NCBI GenBank assembly: GCA_964016985.1
Contig: OZ024823.1
Span: 37,987,687-38,051,686, forward strand
Source: Anodontia alba
Lineage: Eukaryota > Mollusca > Bivalvia > Lucinida > Lucinidae
Length of the DNA: 64,000 nucleotides
Reading direction: 5' to 3'
Shown here: positions 9,318 through 21,433 of the stretch, piece after piece
Numbering within the stretch: the first letter of the stretch is position 1
Layout: every line of letters begins with the position of its first letter
The notes under the pieces: model-generated
Told to the model about the DNA's origin: nothing
The model's input: the letters and a program-made list of their open reading frames with translations, nothing else
The model's database searches: none
Position numbers and translations under genes: made by a program

Positions 9318-10055
9318 CAGTCAGGGATAAAAAAAAAATTCACAGAGTCAAAAATCCCATAGAGTTCAATGCATTTTCATGTTTACAAAAAATCAATTAT
9401 AATAAAAATAATTGTTTATATCTTTATAACATTCGCATCATTTGAAAGCTGTACGATTTATGTAATATTCATCCTGATTCTCATTGGATTTTCTCTATGC
9501 AAACTTGAGAGACTAAGAATTTAATTTTATGTAAGACATTTTGGGCAGTTTTTGAGCGATGTCAACACTGACGTCAATGGAAATCTGTCATTTTAAAAAT
9601 TTCCTCTTAACCCTTAAAGCGCCAAGAAAAACTGCATCTGAAAATGTCGTCTGTTTATGTCGTCTGCTGAATATTCTTGCAGACTTTTCAAACCTATTTT
9701 TGAATACAGACAAACAGTGTGGACCCTGATCAGACTGCTCCTAAAGGAGCAGTCTGACCTGGGTCCACACTGTTTGCAAAAATGACTTTTAAAATCACAA
9801 GCAGATGACAAAGCAGACGACAATAGTTGTGATTGGCGCTTTAAGGGTTAATTTAAATTGTTGTATCTGAGAAGACAGATATCTGAGATTTATCAAAGTT
9901 ATGTATTTTCGACATGCATCATTTACCTTTCCAATCATTACAGTACATCAGTATTTTCTTTAAAATGTTACACAATGATAAGTGTCTTGTAGACATTAAA
10001 ATGCATTAAAGTCTATGAGAAAATATTTTTGTGGAATTACTTTTGGCCTCTGACT
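9318..10055. mobile_element. Long-TIR element, U2, with nested MITE
   Basis: Orthologous copy at the same satellite position, carrying the nested MITE 9611-9847. Confidence 0.7.
9611..9847. mobile_element. piggyBac-like MITE, U2
   Basis: Orthologous 237-bp copy between TTAA sites. The hairpin loop is taaagg here versus tacagg in U1. Confidence 0.85.
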
Positions 10056-11608
10056 ATAGTCCTATAAAATTGCATGAAGATACCCCTAATGGTTACTGAC
10101 TTATGTAGTGTACAAGAATTCCTGAAAAAAAAAAATCAAAGGGGCATAACTTGGAAAAACAAAGAAAGGGGGAACAATCATTCTTGTGCTCGACACATCC
10201 TCCTGACCTAAAACATACTCCTATAAAATTGCATGAAGATATTCTGAGCTGTTACTGAATTATGGAGCATACAAGAAATTTTGAAAAAATAAATCAAAGG
10301 GGCAGAGCTTGGAAAATTAGAAAGGCCGAACAATCATTCTTGTGCTTGACACGTCATCCTGACCTAATACATATTCCTATAAAATTGTATGAAGATATTC
10401 TGAACTTACTGAATTATGGAGCTTATAAGAATAGTTGGAAAAATTAATCAAAGGGGCATAACTTGGAAACTAAGAAAGGGGGAACAATCATTCTTGCGCA
10501 CTACACATCGTTGTGACCTAATACATATTCCTATAAAGTTGCATGAAGATATCCCTAATGATTACCTAGTTATGTCATGTACAAGAATTCTAAAAAAAAG
10601 TAATCAAAGGGGCATAACATGGAAACTAAGAAAGGGGGAACAATCATCCTTGAGCATGACACATGATCCTGACCTAATACATATCCTGTAAAATTGCATG
10701 ATGATATTCTGAACTGTTGCTGAATTATCAAGCATACAAGAATGTTTGGAAAAATTAATCAAAGGGGCATAACTTGAAAAATAAGAAAGTGGGAACAACA
10801 CATGGTCGTAGCCTAATACATATTCCTATTAAGTTGTTTGAAGATATCCCTAAAAATAACTGAGTTATGGTGCATACAAGTATGTTTTGAAAAAAAATAA
10901 TCAAAGGGGTAAAACTTGGGAAATAAGAAAGGGGGAACAATCATTCTTGTGCTAGACACATCGTCCTAACCTAATACATATTCCTATAAAGTTTAATGAA
11001 GATATCCCTAATGGTTACTGAGTTATGGGGCATACAAGAATGTCTGGAAAAAAATAATCAAAGGGTCATAACTTAGAAACTAAGATAGGTGGAACAATCA
11101 TTCCTGTGCGCGACATGTTGTCCTGACCTAATACATATTCCTATAAAATTGCATGAAGATATTCTGAGCTGTTATAGAATTATGGAGCATACAAGAAATT
11201 TGGAAAAATTAAATAAAGGGGTATAACTAGGAAAATTAGAAAGGGGAAACAATCATTCTTGTGCGTGACACATTGTCCTGACCTAATACATATTCCTATA
11301 AAATTGCATGAAGATATTCTGAACTTACTGAATTATGGAATGTACATGAAAAGTTGAAAAAGTTAATCAAAGGGGCATAACTTGGAAACTAAGAAAGGGG
11401 GAAACAATCATTCTTGTGCACGACACATCATTGTGACCTAATACCTATTCCTATAAAGTTGCATGAAGATATCCCTAATGGATACAGAGTTATATCGCGT
11501 ACAAGAATTCTGAAAAAATAATCAAAGAGACATAACTTGGAAACCAAGAAAGGGGGAACAATTATTCTTGTGCATGACACATCGTCCTGACCTAAGACAT
11601 ATTCCTAT

Positions 11609-11884
11609 TTTATTTTATTTTTGTTTTTTTGATTTGGGTTTTACGGCCCTTTCAAGAATATTTCACTTATATCCAGTCAATAATTGTTCATCAAAGGTGT
11701 GCGAAAACCGGAGAATCTGGAGAAAAACCACCTGACCATCCGTAAACCACGTGACACGAGCGAGGCTCGAACCACAGCGGTGAGAAACCTAATAGATTAA
11801 GCGTCAACTCTCCTATCCACTAGGCGGGGGGGGGCGGGGGGGGGGGGGGGGGGGGGGGGGAGGTGGGGAAGAGGGGGATGCAAT
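11609..11884 (-). mobile_element. SINE-2 copy, U2, longest poly-G
   Basis: Orthologous copy between acatattcctat repeats (11597-11608 and 11885-11896). Its G tract spans about 11825-11860 with a single C. It has a small deletion, accacgtg where U1 has accacatgtg. Confidence 0.82.
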
Positions 11885-12010
11885 ACATATTCCTATCACA
11901 TGATCACACGAAGATATTCTGTTATATTACTGAATTATGGAGCGTACAAGAATGTTTGGAAAAATCAATCAAAGGGGCAAAACTTGGAAACAAAGAAAGA
12001 GGAAACAATC

Positions 12011-12782
12011 AACCTGACCTAGAAATCATCAAGACAAACATTTTGAGCAAAATTCATGATTATTGCTTGAAAAATGTGACCGCTAGAGTGTTAACAAGGT
12101 TTTCTGCTGATTTGGCCCAGTGACCTAGTTTTTGAGTCCAAGTGACCCAGTTTCGAACTTGACCTAGAAATCATCAAGACAAACATTTTGAGCAAGATTC
12201 ATGATGATCGCTTAAAAAATGTAACCGCTAGAGTGTTAACAAGGTTTTCTGCTGATTTGGCCGAGTGACCTAGTTTTTGACCCCAAGTAACCCAGTTTCG
12301 AACTTGACCTAGAACTCATCAAGGCAAACATATTGAGCAAGATTCATGATGATTGCTTCAAAAATGTGACCGCTAGTGTGTTAACAAGGTTTTCTGCTGA
12401 TCTGGCCCTGTGACCTAGTTTTTGACCCCAAGTGACCCAGTTCGAACTTGACCTAGATTTAATAGAGGCAAACATTTTGAGCAAGTTTCATCAAGATTGG
12501 GTCAAAACTGTGACCTCTAGAGTGTTAACAAGTTTTTCCTTTGATTTGACCTGGTGACCTGGTTTTTGATCCCAAATAACCCAGTATCAAACCTGACCTA
12601 GATTTCATAGAGGCAAACTTTTTTAGCAAGTTTCATCAAGATTGTGTCAAAACTGTGACCTCTAGAGTGTTAACAAACTAATTGTTCATGACGGACGACG
12701 GATGACGGACACCAGACGACGGACGACGATGGACAGAGGGTGATGACAATAGCTCACCCTGAGCTTTTGCTCAGGTGAGCTA
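12011..12782 (+). mobile_element. Family F element, U2
   Basis: Same truncated structure and same junction with the satellite as U1. The 3' hairpin ends at 12782. Confidence 0.72.
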
Positions 12783-14283
12783 ACAAAAAGTTCTAAGAGA
12801 AGTTGATTTCATAAAGTATACGCTCCTAACTATAACTGACTAGGTGCAGTTGTTGTAATAACCCTACCATTTTGTCGAAAGTATTTTTTTCAACACTGAA
12901 ATCCCACATGCACATCTTTACTATGTCTGTGATACATAGGAGGTTTTAGGGATTCTTATTATGACATCAAACTTGCAAATGTGCACCTAACTGAAATATT
13001 TTTCTTATTTTTCTGAGAAAACAGGTTTTGACATTTTATCCAAATTGTTGCCATTTGAGACAATTTGCATAAAATATCAAACCCTATTTTCTTGGAAAGA
13101 TAAGAAAATATTTCAATATGTCATCTGCTGAAAATTTTACCCAAAGTGCTAAGGTTAAGCATGACATGTGAGAACATGGGATAGGGCTGCAGGAAGTATA
13201 ATTCCGGTACTATGGGCTGGCTGAGTTTGTTTGCTACTCAAGTCAAAATATGAGACTTGTAGGCATAAAATTAAGGTCACTGACTGTGTGCAAGAGCTTA
13301 ACAGAATGACTTTGTATGTTCTGACAGTATTCTTTTGGAAAAATTTATTATGGAAGGTTTAGTAAGATGCTAAATCAGGTATACAGAAAACTGTTTTGTG
13401 TTAATGATGATCGGGTGAGCAGCCCCAAAAGAAAGCACCAAATACATTTTGTTATGTTCTTACTAACTGAAGTGAATAATTCCTCCTATTCTTTTGGCAT
13501 GTATAAAATGGAGAGTAATACAATCATATTGGTCCTGGTCAGATTGTAAGAACCATTTGAGCCTGCACATGATGAATCCTACAATAAGGTGCAACCAGCA
13601 AAGATTCAGATCAGCCTGTGCATCTGTGCAGTCTGATCAGATTCTTACCTGGTCGCATGTGCCTTCTACAGCCTCTGGGTTATCCAGAGGGATAAAAGAG
13701 AAGCCTTACCATATTGGGTGATGTCAGGGATCAATTTTAGCACTTGCTAACTTGCTAAATGCTGGTTAATTTCCTCAAAAAGCAAGCTGCAATTTTTATC
13801 ACTTGCTAATTCTAGCAAGTTGGAAAGATTCTCTTTAATTGGTGGAACCTGAGGCACTGAGGCTGAAGTTTTGCAATTTCTTCTCCAAAAGCAATGACAA
13901 TATTTTTCTTATTTTTCCCAGAAAACAGGTTTTGACATAACATGCAAATTGTCTCCATTGGAGACAATTTGCATGTGATGTCAAAACCTGTTTTCTGGGG
14001 AAAATAAGAAAAATATTTTAAAATGTCTGCTGAAATTTTTACCCAGAGTGCTAAGGTTTAAAGCCACATTTAACAGTGTTTATATGAAAAAGCAAGTTGG
14101 CTGAAAGGTTTAGCAAGTAAAAAATAATGCCACTTGATTTTAGTAAGCTGTCAAAAAAGTTAAATTTGAACCCTGGATGTACAGGCTGATCTTAGTCTTT
14201 GCTAGTCACACAGATCTTATTGTAGGTTTTGTCATGCACTTAAGCTCATTTTCATGATTACAATGAGCTATGGTATAGCTTAC

Positions 14284-14385
14284 CTTTAAGTCTTGATGAT
14301 GTGTCTGATAAGTCTTGTAATGATACTGACTCATATTTCTGATCTTTCCCGGTTGACTCTTGATCAGCATCAGTATTCATGTTTA
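14284..14385 (-). CDS. Candidate exon A2
   Basis: Duplicate of exon A in U2. Splice sites, length and reading frame are preserved and the peptide is identical to A1. Confidence 0.57.
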
Positions 14386-14689
14386 CTGAAATTAATGAAG
14401 AAACAAGAAATGTCAATAAGCAGCGCCTATTAGATACCCATGCTAGGAATAAAACGTAATGGATGGACAAAAAACATTCCTTAAATTATTTAGCAAGAAA
14501 AGACGTAATGGATGGGTGGAAGAACGAAAAGATTCCTTAAATTATTTAGAAAGACAAGAAGCAGAAATCAAAATGCCTTTTCAAGAACAAGACAAGTGGA
14601 CATGGCCAATAAATACTTTTCACATGAACCTGGCACAAAAGTGCAATTAAGGTGAAATGTAAAAAGGCAAATCCCAGCTGAGAACAAAC

Positions 14690-14764
14690 CTTCAAAATTA
14701 ATGTGTTGTAATTCTGTATGTATGCTAGGCAGTGTTACTGCAATTCTTGTAAACTGGTTTGCAT
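14690..14764 (-). CDS. Candidate exon B2
   Basis: Duplicate of exon B in U2 with two amino-acid differences from B1 (FTRI for FTRT, LPSI for LPGI). Splice sites unchanged. Confidence 0.42.
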
Positions 14765-15544
14765 CTTGGTGGCAAGAGTAAGAAGATCCAAACATTATAA
14801 AAATAATAAAGAGATATTATTTGGCTGAGGTTGGGTGCAGGTGTGGACCAATGGGCGGTACGGGGAGAGAAGGACTGAACGATGCATTTCCTTTTAACGT
14901 CCTTTATCACTGAGTATATTATTTGAACTGAATACCTTGAACAAGTCTTGTTTCATATATATGGCAAACAGACTTAAAGTGTAAAAGGGGGATAACAGCA
15001 AAATGAGGCAAGACAGAGTTATGGTACAATGTCACTGCACTTCCACTGAATGTCCTCTAACTTTGTATGCATTTTGAATTCCCATCAGCACTACTGGAGT
15101 TATGTCCTTTATCATATTATGAAAGATCAACAAAATCCCTTGAATAGTTTTGGAGTTATGCCCAGGACAAGACAATTTAACAAAGGGAAATAATTCAAAA
15201 AGTAAAAGAGGCAGAGTTATGGTTCTTTTACACTGCACTTCCTCCTTAGTCCTCATCAGTTGCTGTAAAATGGCCCTGCCATTTTGTCAAAAAGAAATTT
15301 TTCCCCAAAACCACTGTAGTTCTATCATTGTACACCTGTTTGCTATTATATGTGATATGTCCTCCTGTCTTAATACACATTTCAATAATTCCTATAAAAT
15401 TGTATGAAAGTATACACACTAGTTACTGTGTTATGGTGCATACAAGAATGTTTTGAAAAAATCAAAGGGGCATAACTTGGAAACTAAGAATGTGGGAGCA
15501 ATCATTCTTGTATGCGACACGTCGTCCTGACCTTATGCATATTG

Positions 15545-15688
15545 TTTCTTTGTTTTGAGATTTTACGGCCCAGTCAACCCAATGGGGTCATGTCAAGTGT
15601 GGTCAGTTTACCTAACCACATGTTTACTGGGCAGGCTTAGTCCTCTAAGCAGTCAACCAATATTGTGAACATTCTTTCACCAGAAATA
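15545..15688 (-). mobile_element. 5'-truncated SINE-1, U2
   Basis: Orthologous copy with duplications at 15531-15544 and 15689-15702. It retains accacatgtttactg, where U1, U3 and U4 have accacgtttactg. Confidence 0.85.
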
Positions 15689-16250
15689 CCTTATGCATAT
15701 TGCTATAAATTTGCATGAAGATATCCTGAACGGTAATTGAGTTATAGAGCGTACAAGAATGTTTACCAACATACAAATGGACAGACAGATGGACAGACAA
15801 ATGGGCATATATAGTTATAAAGTGTCATCAATATTTTCCAGTTGGTTATCAATTTAGGCATGCACAAGCTTTGTACGAGGGTGTATCAAAAAATACGTGG
15901 ACTTTTATTATAACTTTAAAACTACTCAACGTAAATCGATAAAATTTTGCACACGTATTAAACAATTAAATGTTAAAAGGATCATAGGGTTTACATTGAT
16001 GTATTATACTTGTGTTTAACAAAATTCAAGTTTTAATAGTCCTGGGTAGGTACCCCCGGCGCAACCCATTTCTTGACTGCACTGCGTAGTGTTAATATCT
16101 CTCTTGACTCCCTAAATTAGCGCCAAACTATACTAAACGTCGTCTGCTTATGTGTTGACGTCATATTTAACGTCGTTGCAAATTTGAGCGTCATCCGTTG
16201 GGTACTTTAGAATATACAGCCAGTAAACTTAAGGCGTACGTGGAAATCGT

Positions 16251-16943
16251 ATGGTCAAAATGGCGGCACCGGCGCAGGAAGAGACCCGTGCAATAATAAA
16301 GTTTTGTGTTGACCTAGGAAAAACATCAACAGAGACGATGAAAATGATGAAGGATGCTAATCGATCTTCAAATGTAAGCAGATCTCTTGTTTTTAAGTGG
16401 CATAAAAGATTTTCGGAGGGTAGGGAGTCTCTAAAAGACGACACTGGGAGAGGACGGAAACGAATCGTGAACGCTGGGACAGTAGCGGCAGTGAAGAGCC
16501 TTATCGAGGAGGACCGTAGATTGACTGTTAGTGACATTTCAACAAAAGTAGGCGTTAGTTATGGCAGCGTCCACTCGATTTTGAGAAACCAGCTGAAAAT
16601 GTCAAAGGTTCATGCGCGCTTGGTGCCGAGATTACTAAAAAATGCAGAAAAGGAACGACGTGTTCAAGATTCTCTGTCTTTCCTAAGGCAGTATGAGAGG
16701 CACGGAGACGCTTTCCTCGACAGAATTATAACTACAGACGAGACGTGGCTCTGGTTTTACGACCCAGAGACGAAGCAGCAGTCCTCTGTGTGGAAGAGAA
16801 ATTCATCCCCACCCCCACAGAAGGCCAGGGTCAGCCGGTCCAGAGGGAAGTACATGTTTATCATGTTTATGGACAGACGGGGTATGCTGCTGTGCCATTC
16901 CGTGCCTAAGGACCAGACGGTGAATGCCGACTACTATTCTAAG
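16251..16943 (+). CDS. Mariner transposase, exon 1
   Basis: The N-terminal 231 residues bind the terminal repeats: FCVDLGKT and VSRSLVFKWHKRFSEGRE are mariner helix-turn-helix motifs, followed by a basic GRGRKR linker. KVHARLVPRLL corresponds to the family's WVPHEL-type motif. The catalytic core begins with TTDETWLWFYDPETK, giving the first Asp. The frame ends ..NADYYSK immediately before a GT donor. Start at ATG 16251; a second in-frame ATG at 16260 is also plausible. The frame is closed by stop 16980-16982 if the intron is retained. Confidence 0.92.
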
Positions 16944-17088
16944 GTAAAAAACATTTTCCTTACTATTTTTATTAACAAATGAACTATAATCAAAACATTT
17001 AACATTTCTAATAAATGTTCTTCTTTTCAGGGCCGGCAGGTTTGTTTTCAAATGAATAAATCTAGGTATTCGATTTCATGTTTTTCAG
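16944..17088 (+). other. Apparent GT-AG intron in the mariner transposase
   Basis: A 145-nt interruption with donor AAG|GTAAAA and acceptor tttcatgtttttcag|GTT, in phase 0. Removing it joins ..YYSK to VLRRDL.., which matches the usual mariner order at this point. The retained sequence has an in-frame stop at 16980-16982. A second acceptor-like site (ttcttttcag, ending 17030) would put the 3' exon out of frame. Confidence 0.8.
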
Positions 17089-17466
17089 GTTCTCAGACGT
17101 GACCTGATACACGCACTGCAGAAGAAGAGGCCCGGCATTCCGATCGAGAGATATATTCTTCACCAGGATAATGCCCCGGCACACAGGGCGGACACCACCC
17201 GGCTTGAACTCAACCTGATGGGATTAAAGACTATCGACCACAGCCCTTATTCCCCGGACCTGGCTCCCATGGACTTTGCCGTTTTCCCGGAAATTAAAGC
17301 ACAGCTCAAGGGACGAAGATTTACGTCGCTGGAGGAGCTTACATACTCAACACATGGCATCATTCGTCAGTTCGACTCAGCGTGGTATCAGAAGGTGTTT
17401 AGCAAGTGGGTGGTGCGACACAGGAAGTGTGTTGAGTGTAGAGGCGAGTACTTTGAAAAGCGCTGA
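17089..17466 (+). CDS. Mariner transposase, exon 2
   Basis: 125 residues ending at the stop 17464-17466, in frame with exon 1 for a total of 356 residues, typical for mariner. It carries the second catalytic Asp in ILHQDNAPAH and the third in YSPDLAPMDF. Exactly 34 residues separate them, so the triad is DD34D, the mariner signature (Tc1 elements use DD34E). No internal stop or frameshift is seen. Confidence 0.93.
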   Translation, partial: VLRRDLIHALQKKRPGIPIERYILHQDNAPAHRADTTRLELNLMGLKTIDHSPYSPDLAPMDFAVFPEIKAQLKGRRFTSLEELTYSTHGIIRQFDSAWYQKVFSKWVVRHRKCVECRGEYFEKR

Positions 17467-18190
17467 CTTGCAACGTAAGTAGTCAACATCGAAACGTCAT
17501 CTTGACGTCGTTACCGTGCGCCGGTACCACTACACTAACCATTTAAGAATGGTTGCTATGGGAGACCCACTGGACCTATCATACCCAAAGTTAACAGACA
17601 TATAGAAAAATGCCGATATATAATTACTATGTATATTTGATCTCATTATTTGTAAAAACAAAATTACTGTAACGGAAGTTCACGTATTTTTGGATCCACC
17701 CTCGTATATACAAAATTAGCATACAAAACAATCAAAGGGACATAACTCTGAAAGAAACTAATTGAAAGCAACCATTATTACACAAAACATGTGGTCCTGA
17801 CCTAATACACATTCCTATAAAGTTGCATGAACATATCCCTAACAGTAACTGAGTTATGGTGCATACAAAAATGTTTGAAAAAAAAAACAACAAAAAGGGC
17901 ATAACTTGGAAACAAAGAAAGGGAGAACAATCAATCTTATGCTTGACATGTTGTCCTGACATAATACATATTCTTATAAAGTTGCATGATGATATCCCTA
18001 ATGGTTACAGAGTTATGCCTTGTAAAAGAATTCTGTTAAAATTATCAAAGGGGCATAACTTGGGACTTAAGAAAGGTGGAACAATCATTCTTTTGCAAGA
18101 CATATCGTCTCGACCTAATACATATTCCTATAAAATTGCAAGAAGATATTTTGAACAGTTACTGAATTATGGAGCGTACAAGAATGTTTG

Positions 18191-18496
18191 TTTGTTTGTG
18201 TTGAGGTTTTACCGCCCAGTCAACCCAACGGGATCATGTCGAGCGCGGTCAGTTTATCTAACCACACGTTTACTGGGCAGGCTTAGTCCTCTAAGTGGTT
18301 AATCAGTATTGTGCACATTCTTTCGCCAGAAACTGACAACTGCCCTTCTTGAATCAGCAGAAGGGAGAGAATGACTGTAGAAAATATTTCATGATCAATC
18401 TCCACGAAAGAATGTTGCCGACCTTGGCGGTGTTCGAACCCACGACCTCCTGGTCTCCAGTCGGATGCTCATCCAACTGAGCCACTGAGGCCGGTT
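18191..18496 (-). mobile_element. SINE-1 copy in U3
   Basis: Same insertion site (duplications 18176-18190 and 18497-18511). It has a substitution next to the B box (tgttcgaac instead of ggttcgaac on the plus strand) and one in the tRNA-like head (gctcatcc). Confidence 0.88.
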
Positions 18497-18915
18497 GTAC
18501 AAGAATGTTTGGTTAAATTAATCAAAGGGGCATAACTTGGAAACTAAGAAAGGGGGAACAATAATTCTTGTGCACAACACATCGTCATAACCTAATACAT
18601 ATTCCTATAAGGTTGCATGAAGATATCCCTAGCAGTTACTGAGTTATGTCGCATACAAGAATGTTTGGAAAAAATTAACCAAAGTGGCATGATTTGGAAA
18701 CTAAGAAAGGGAAAACAATCACTCTTATGCACAACATGTCGTCCTGACCTAATACATATTCCTATAAAACTGCATGAAGATATTCTGAACTGTTACTGAA
18801 TAATGGAGTGTACAAGAATGTTTGGAAAAATTAATCAAAGAGGAATATTTTGGAAAATAAGAAAAAAGGAAACAATCATTCTTATGCAAGATACATCATC
18901 ATGACCTAATACATA

Positions 18916-19653
18916 CAGTCAGGGATCAAAAAAAAATTCACAGAGTCAAAAATCCCATAGAGTTCAATGCATTTTCATGTTTACAAAAAATCAATTATAA
19001 TAAAAATAATTGTTTATATCTTTATAACATTCACATCATTTGAAAGCTGTACGATTTATGTAATATTCATCCTGATTCTCATTGGATTTTCTCTATGCAA
19101 ACTTGAGAGACTAAGAATTAAATTTTATGTAAGACATTTTGGGCAGTTTTTGAGCGATGTCAACACTGACGTCAATGGAAATCTGTCATTTTAAAAATTT
19201 CCTCTTAACCCTTAAAGCGCCAAGAAAAACTGCATCTGAAAATGTCGTCTGTTTATGTCGTCTGCTGAATATTCTTGCAGACTTTACAAACCTATTTTTG
19301 CATACAGACAAACAGTGTGGACCCTGATCAGACTGCTCCTAAAGGAGCAGTCTGACCTGGGTCCACACTGTTTGCAAAAATGACTTTTAAAATCACAAGC
19401 AGATGACAAAGCAGACGACAATAGTTGTGATTGGCGCTTTAAGGGTTAATTTAAATTGTTGTATCTGAGAAGACAGATATCTGAGATTTATCAAAGTTAT
19501 GTATTTTCGACATGCATCATTTACCTTTCCAATCATTACAGTACATCAGTATTTTCTTTAAAATGTTACACAATGATAAGTGTCTTGTAGACATTAAAAT
19601 GCACTAAAGTCTGTGAGAAAATATTTTTGTGGAATTACTTTTGGCCTCTGACT
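18916..19653. mobile_element. Long-TIR element, U3, with nested MITE
   Basis: Orthologous copy carrying the nested MITE 19209-19445. It keeps the gggatcaaaa start also seen in U6. Confidence 0.7.
19209..19445. mobile_element. piggyBac-like MITE, U3
   Basis: Orthologous 237-bp copy between TTAA sites. It shares tttttgcatacag with U1, where U2, U4 and U5 read tttttgaatacag. Confidence 0.85.
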
Positions 19654-21047
19654 ATAGTCCTATAAAATTGCATGAAGATACCCCTAATGGTTACTGACTT
19701 ATGTAGTGTACAAGAATTCCTAAAAAAAAAATCAAAGGGGCATAACTTGGAAAAACAAAGAAAGGGGGAACAATCATTCTTGTGCTCGACACATCCTCCT
19801 GACCTAAAATATACTCCTATAAAATTGCATGAAGATATTCTGAGCTGTTACTGAATTATGGAGCATACAAGAAATTTGGAAAAATTAATCAAAGGGGCAC
19901 AGCTTGGAAAATTAGAAAGGCCGAACAATCATTCTTGTGCTTGACACGTCATCCTGACCTAATACATATTCCTATAAAATTGTATGAAGATATTCTGAAC
20001 TTACTGAATTATGGAGCTTATAAGAATGTTTGGAAAAATTAATCAAAGGGGCATAACTTGGAAACTAAGAAAGGGGGAACAATCATTCTTGCACACTACA
20101 CATCATTGTGACCTAATACATATTCCTATAAAGTTGCATGAAGATATCCCTAATGGATACAGAGTTATATTGCGTACAAGAATTCTGGAAAAATTAATCA
20201 AAGGGGCATAACTTGAAAAATAAGAAAGTGGGAACAACACATGGTCGTAGCCTAATACATATTCCTATTAAGTTGTATGAAGATATCCCTAAAAATAACT
20301 GAGTTATGGTGCATACAAGTATGTTTTGAAAAAAAATAATCAAAGGGGTAAAACTTGGGAAATAAGAAAGGGGGAACAATCATTCTTGTGCTAGACACAT
20401 CGTCCTAACCTAATACATATTCCTATAAAGTTTAATGAAGATATCCCTAATGGTTACTGAGTTATGGGGCATACAAGAATGTCTGGAAAAAAATAATCAA
20501 AGGGTCATAACTTGGAAACTAAGATAGGTGGAACAATCATTCCTGTGCGCGACATGTTGTCCTGACCTAATACATATTCCTATAAAATTGCATGAAGATA
20601 TTCTGAGCTGTTATAGAATTATGGAGCATACAAGAAATTTGGAAAAATTAAATAATGGGGTATAACTAGGAAAATTAGAAAGGGGAAACAATCATTCTTG
20701 TGCGTGACACATTGTCCTGACCTAATACATATTCCTATAAAATTGCATGAAGATATTCTGAACTTACTGAATTATGGAATGTACATGAAAAGTTGAAAAA
20801 GTTAATCAAAGGGGCATAACTTGGAAACTAAGAAAGGGGGAAACAATCATTCTTGTGCATGACACATCATTGTGACCTAATACCTATTCCTATAAAGTTG
20901 CATGAAGATATCCCTAATGGATACAGAGTTATATCGCGTACAAGAATTCTGAAAAAATAATCAAAGAGACATAACTTGGAAACCAAGAAAGGGGGAACAA
21001 TTATTCTTGTGCATGACACATCGTCCTGACCTAAGACATATTCCTAT

Positions 21048-21307
21048 TTTATTTTATTTTTGTGTTTTTGATTTGGGTTTTACGGCCCTTTCAAGAATAT
21101 TTCACTTATATCCAGTCAATAATTGTTCATCAAAGGTGTGTGAAAACCGGAGAATCTGGAGAAAAACCACCTGACCATCCGTAAACCACATGTGACACGA
21201 GCGAGGCTCGAACCACAGCGGTGAGAAACCTAATGGATTAAGAGTCAACTCTCCTATCCACTAGGCAGGGGGGGGGGGGGGGGAAGTGGGGAAGAGGGGG
21301 ATGCAAT
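21048..21307 (-). mobile_element. SINE-2 copy, U3
   Basis: Orthologous copy with repeats at 21036-21047 and 21308-21319. G tract at about 21268-21283. It keeps accacatgtg like U1. Confidence 0.82.
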
Positions 21308-21433
21308 ACATATTCCTATCACATGATCACACGAAGATATTCTGTAATATTACTGAATTATGGAGCGTACAAGAATGTTTGGAAAAATCAATCAAAGGGG
21401 CAAAACTTGGAAACAAAGAAAGAGGAAACAATC

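Larger units (their letters stand above)
8092..15858. repeat. Tandem segmental unit U2 (7767 bp)
   Basis: Second copy, collinear with U1 apart from the missing 305-601 insertion. It has the longest poly-G tract of the array (about 11825-11860). It also has a short deletion near 14610, removing the ccccccg stretch seen in other units, and one in the tgctaa repeats near 14133. Confidence 0.95.
15876..17704 (+). mobile_element. Complete mariner transposon in U3
   Basis: An 1829-bp element flanked by TA on both sides (15874-15875 and 17705-17706). The terminal inverted repeats of about 29 bp start CGAGGGTG and end at TACGTGGACTT (left) or the complement TACGTGAACTT (right), with about 3 mismatches. 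The other units have the uninterrupted site (tttgtatatacaaaattag), so insertion followed the duplication and left a simple TA duplication. It encodes one transposase on the plus strand, split by an apparent intron. Intact ends and frame suggest a young, possibly active copy. Confidence 0.95.

Noticed and set aside
16229..16537. 102-residue minus-strand frame in the mariner
   Set aside because: It is the antisense of the transposase N-terminal coding region.
17021..17088. Alternative acceptor at 17030 or a 9-nt micro-exon in the mariner intron
   Set aside because: Using 17030 alone puts the downstream exon out of frame. A GGCCGGCAG micro-exon would be in frame but would insert three residues where mariner alignments normally have none.
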